Part shown: positions 50,512 through 52,270 of the stretch, piece by piece
Numbering within the stretch: position 1 is the stretch's first letter
Layout of the letters: each line of letters begins with the position of its first letter
Source: Tubiluchus corallicola
Taxonomy: Eukaryota; Priapulida; Priapulimorpha; Priapulimorphida; Tubiluchidae
Length of the DNA: 52,270 bases
Direction of reading: 5' to 3'
Assembly: GCA_030141605.1 (NCBI GenBank)
Contig: JAQGDQ010001249.1
Coordinates: 1 to 52,270, forward strand
Translations under genes and position numbers: made by a program
The notes under the pieces: model-generated
Seen by the model: only the letters and a program-made list of their open reading frames with translations
What the model was told of the DNA's origin: nothing
The model's database searches: none

Positions 50512-50979
50512 CACTACCACTACCACTACCACTACCACTACCACTACCACTACCACCACCACCACCACCACCACCACCACCACTACCACTACCACTACCA
50601 CTACCACTACCACTACCACTACCACTACCACTACCACTACCACTACCACTACCACTACCACTACCACTACCACTACCACTACCACTACCACTACCACTAC
50701 CACTACCACTACCACTACCACTACCACTACCACTACCACTACCACTACCACTACCACTACCACTACCACTACCACTACCACTACCACTACCACTACCACT
50801 ACTACTACTACTACTAATTAAAGCACGGCACTGTGACATTTTACCTGGCAAACGTTATAACAGTTGTGGTTACTCAGCGGAAGTGGATTGGGTCTTTCAC
50901 TGGGACGGTAACTAAAGACCGCACCATCTGTTACTCCACTCACAGTTAAAACCATCCAGAGTAGCAATCCTGATCCCAT
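48161..50979 (-). CDS. Secreted single-domain C-type lectin, three exons, complete
   Basis: Minus-strand exons 50944-50979, 50118-50343 and 48161-48429 join in phase (0, then 1) to 176 codons and a TAA. All splice sites are GT-AG (donors GTGAGT and GTAAGT). Exon 1 plus the start of exon 2 gives a signal peptide (MGSGLLLWMVLT | VLTLLSS), followed by a long-form C-type lectin domain: C-x5-YFNGHCYQF, AWEAFMDC, FYIGLTD, WRW, QPDN, then WHDVPC and FRFICE. QPD plus the WHD calcium loop suggests Ca-dependent galactose-type binding, an inference from family rules. The ~600-bp intron 1 holds a large ACT/ACC microsatellite. Invertebrate lectins of this kind often act in immunity or symbiont recognition. 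Confidence 0.88.
49920..50032. repeat. 38-bp tandem repeat, three units
   Basis: CAGTGCACGATCAGGACAGG followed by CTCTCTCCCTCTCTTTAA occurs three times with small length changes. It lies in lectin intron 2, close to exon 2. Confidence 0.85.
50451..50817. repeat. (ACT/ACC)n microsatellite in lectin intron 1
   Basis: About 365 bp of ACTACC-type trinucleotides, with pure ACT ends and an ACC core patch. All six frames stay open through it; none is coding. Confidence 0.95.
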
Positions 50980-51050
50980 GTCTTGAACAAAAACAAGAGA
51001 GTGCGATGTAATTTTTGAAGTACATTACATTTTTGTCCTCACCACTCATT

Positions 51051-51213
51051 GTTATCATTATCAAGACTGTTTTGCTATTGTCGTCATAGTAACAGAGCAA
51101 GCATTTCAATATTACTAGCTTTGTTATCATTGCCAAGACTGTTTTGCCATTGTCGTCATAGTAACAGAGCAAACATTTCAATATTACTAGCTTTGTTATC
51201 ATTGTCAAGACTG
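51051..51213. repeat. 72-bp tandem repeat, about 2.3 units
   Basis: The unit starts GTTATCATT(A/G)(T/C)CAAGACTG and includes GTCGTCATAGTAACAGAGCA. Starts lie at about 51051, 51123 and 51195, upstream of the lectin gene. Confidence 0.85.
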
Positions 51214-51532
51214 TTATAGGCAGAGTCTATTATACACTAATTAAGTAGTTAACAGAACTCAAATAGGTAATGGCCAATGATTGGCTTGTAAATTATGTGC
51301 AAATTAAGCACGTGCCGCCACCTATTGAACTGAAAGAAAAAGTATTACAAAATAAATTTCATTTTTCATACGGTGATTATACTTTGTTATTCTGGTGCAT
51401 TATGTGTAAGATCTCAGTCCCTAAATAAAGACCTTCGCTTTTTCTACATCCATAAACGTTATTAAAGTTGATTTTATTTTGCCGCTGGCATAGTTTTGCA
51501 AGGCCTGTATGTGAATGTACATTAGGGGTGAG

Positions 51533-51915
51533 CATTCTCTACCAGAAAGCGAATTTCAATCGAACCAAATTTGTGACTTTCGAATTCGAATTCGAACTTC
51601 AGTGTTTCGAATTCGAACCGAATTCAAATTGAGATCGAAAGATTTTCGAGCAAGTTTTGGAACCACCAGTAAAAATTAGTCTTACAAAGATCATGCATAT
51701 CACTAGATTTTGTTCTGCAATAAAACGACTAGTTATTTCTTTAAAACTTAGAAATCACTGCTAAATTATGCTAATTGCATGATGTTTCAATCGTTTTAGT
51801 GGTAAAGAACATATGTGATTGAAGTGCTGAATTATTCGAATCTATAGTTTTGGATTCTAATCGAGTTCGAACTAAAAAAACTCGTTCGAACTCGAACGTT
51901 CGATGCTCACCCCTA
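51533..51915. mobile_element. hAT-like MITE (TAGGGGTGAGCA ends), copy 2
   Basis: Ends TAGGGGTGAGCATTCT and GATGCTCACCCCTA are flanked by ATGTACAT and CTGTACAT (7/8). Its body matches 47159-47586 in the same orientation, with deletions. Confidence 0.85.
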
Positions 51916-52223
51916 CTGTACATTACTATTCACTGGACTATTTTAAATCCGTGAGTAATCAAATTGCTAAATTCTTAATGCAGGTAAATCATATTATGAG
52001 CAGGTTTAACTTATTGCAAAATTAATAAATTCCAAATGAAATTCGTTTATAAGTTACAATAGTGACACAGTTCATGATTGCAGCCATATTGTACAAGTTG
52101 CTGGACTATTTGTACACTGAGTTTTTTAACTGTTTGTACTGGATTTACACGTGTAAGAAAACGATTCTTGCAATAAGGACATTTTTGTAAATAATTTTCT
52201 CAAATAAAGAATTATGCTAATAA
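51916..52223. other. Spacer without a recognised feature
   Basis: AT-rich sequence between the MITE and the terminal satellite. Confidence 0.4.
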
Positions 52224-52270
52224 CAATACACATTTTATAACACATAAACACATAAACACACATTTTATAA
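52224..52270. repeat. 22-bp satellite at the window end
   Basis: ACACATTTTATAACACATAA units are identical in type to 32208-33443 and run off the window. Confidence 0.8.

Noticed and set aside
50344-50915. Poly-Thr, poly-Gly/Ser, poly-Val and poly-Leu/Pro frames
   Set aside because: Translation of the ACT/ACC microsatellite in several frames, within lectin intron 1.

Overview
This window is a chimera of two kinds of DNA. Positions 1 to about 31,460 are a compact, AT-rich bacterial chromosome segment of Bacteroidota type. Genes have no introns, spacers are short and Shine-Dalgarno sites are absent. Promoters fit TTTG-N17-23-TAnnTTTG, and the content includes alternative complex III genes, a GldA-type ABC ATPase, GLUG-repeat lipoproteins and a Trk potassium system. 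From about 31,677 to the end the DNA is metazoan: intron-rich, full of satellites and MITEs, and carrying spliced genes. The host species cannot be named from sequence alone.

Bacterial part. A partial rlmD (1-236, minus) and an outer-membrane porin-like gene (378-1607) lead into an array of four paralogous surface lipoproteins (1808-10687). Each ends in GLUG repeats and carries 4, 1, 0 or 1 DUF5018-like modules. Each is followed by the same terminator, and a fifth, orphan copy of this 3' module lies before the first gene. The first paralog is broken by three single-base frameshifts. The second and fourth share a nearly identical 1.15-kb block. Then follow a GT2 glycosyltransferase, a minus-strand arginine-linked cluster (GNAT, argG, a small membrane protein, a UbiA prenyltransferase), mtaB, ribBA, gldA, an SDR, actCDEF of alternative complex III without actA/actB, an outer-membrane beta-barrel gene, trkA-trkH, rnr, ndk and a 5'-truncated UDP-glucuronate decarboxylase gene.

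Junction. The decarboxylase gene loses its first ~55 codons at about 31,461. There it runs into a 216-bp inverted, ~95% identical copy of the rnr 5' region (29,902-30,114). That copy ends at 31,676, and metazoan sequence starts immediately, inside an intron.

Metazoan part. Reading splice sites by hand on the minus strand recovers two genes that no long open frame reveals. The first is a fatty-acid amide hydrolase (FAAH)-like gene with nine exons between 45,372 and 31,761. Its intron phases all agree, and it has an N-terminal membrane anchor and the amidase-signature Lys/Ser/Ser residues. It is cut by the junction after 311 codons. The second is a complete three-exon secreted C-type lectin (50,979 to 48,161, 176 aa) with a QPD motif. 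Introns and spacers hold 22-, 32-, 39-, 72- and 83-bp tandem repeats, simple repeats, hAT-like and piggyBac-like MITEs with target-site duplications, and a 5S-rRNA-derived repeat.

The simplest reading is a host contig joined to the chromosome of an associated Bacteroidota, either by misassembly or by a real integration. The bacterial genes look intact and bacterial in signals, which favours a misjoin or a very recent transfer. The diverged inverted copy at the seam is not explained by a simple read foldback.
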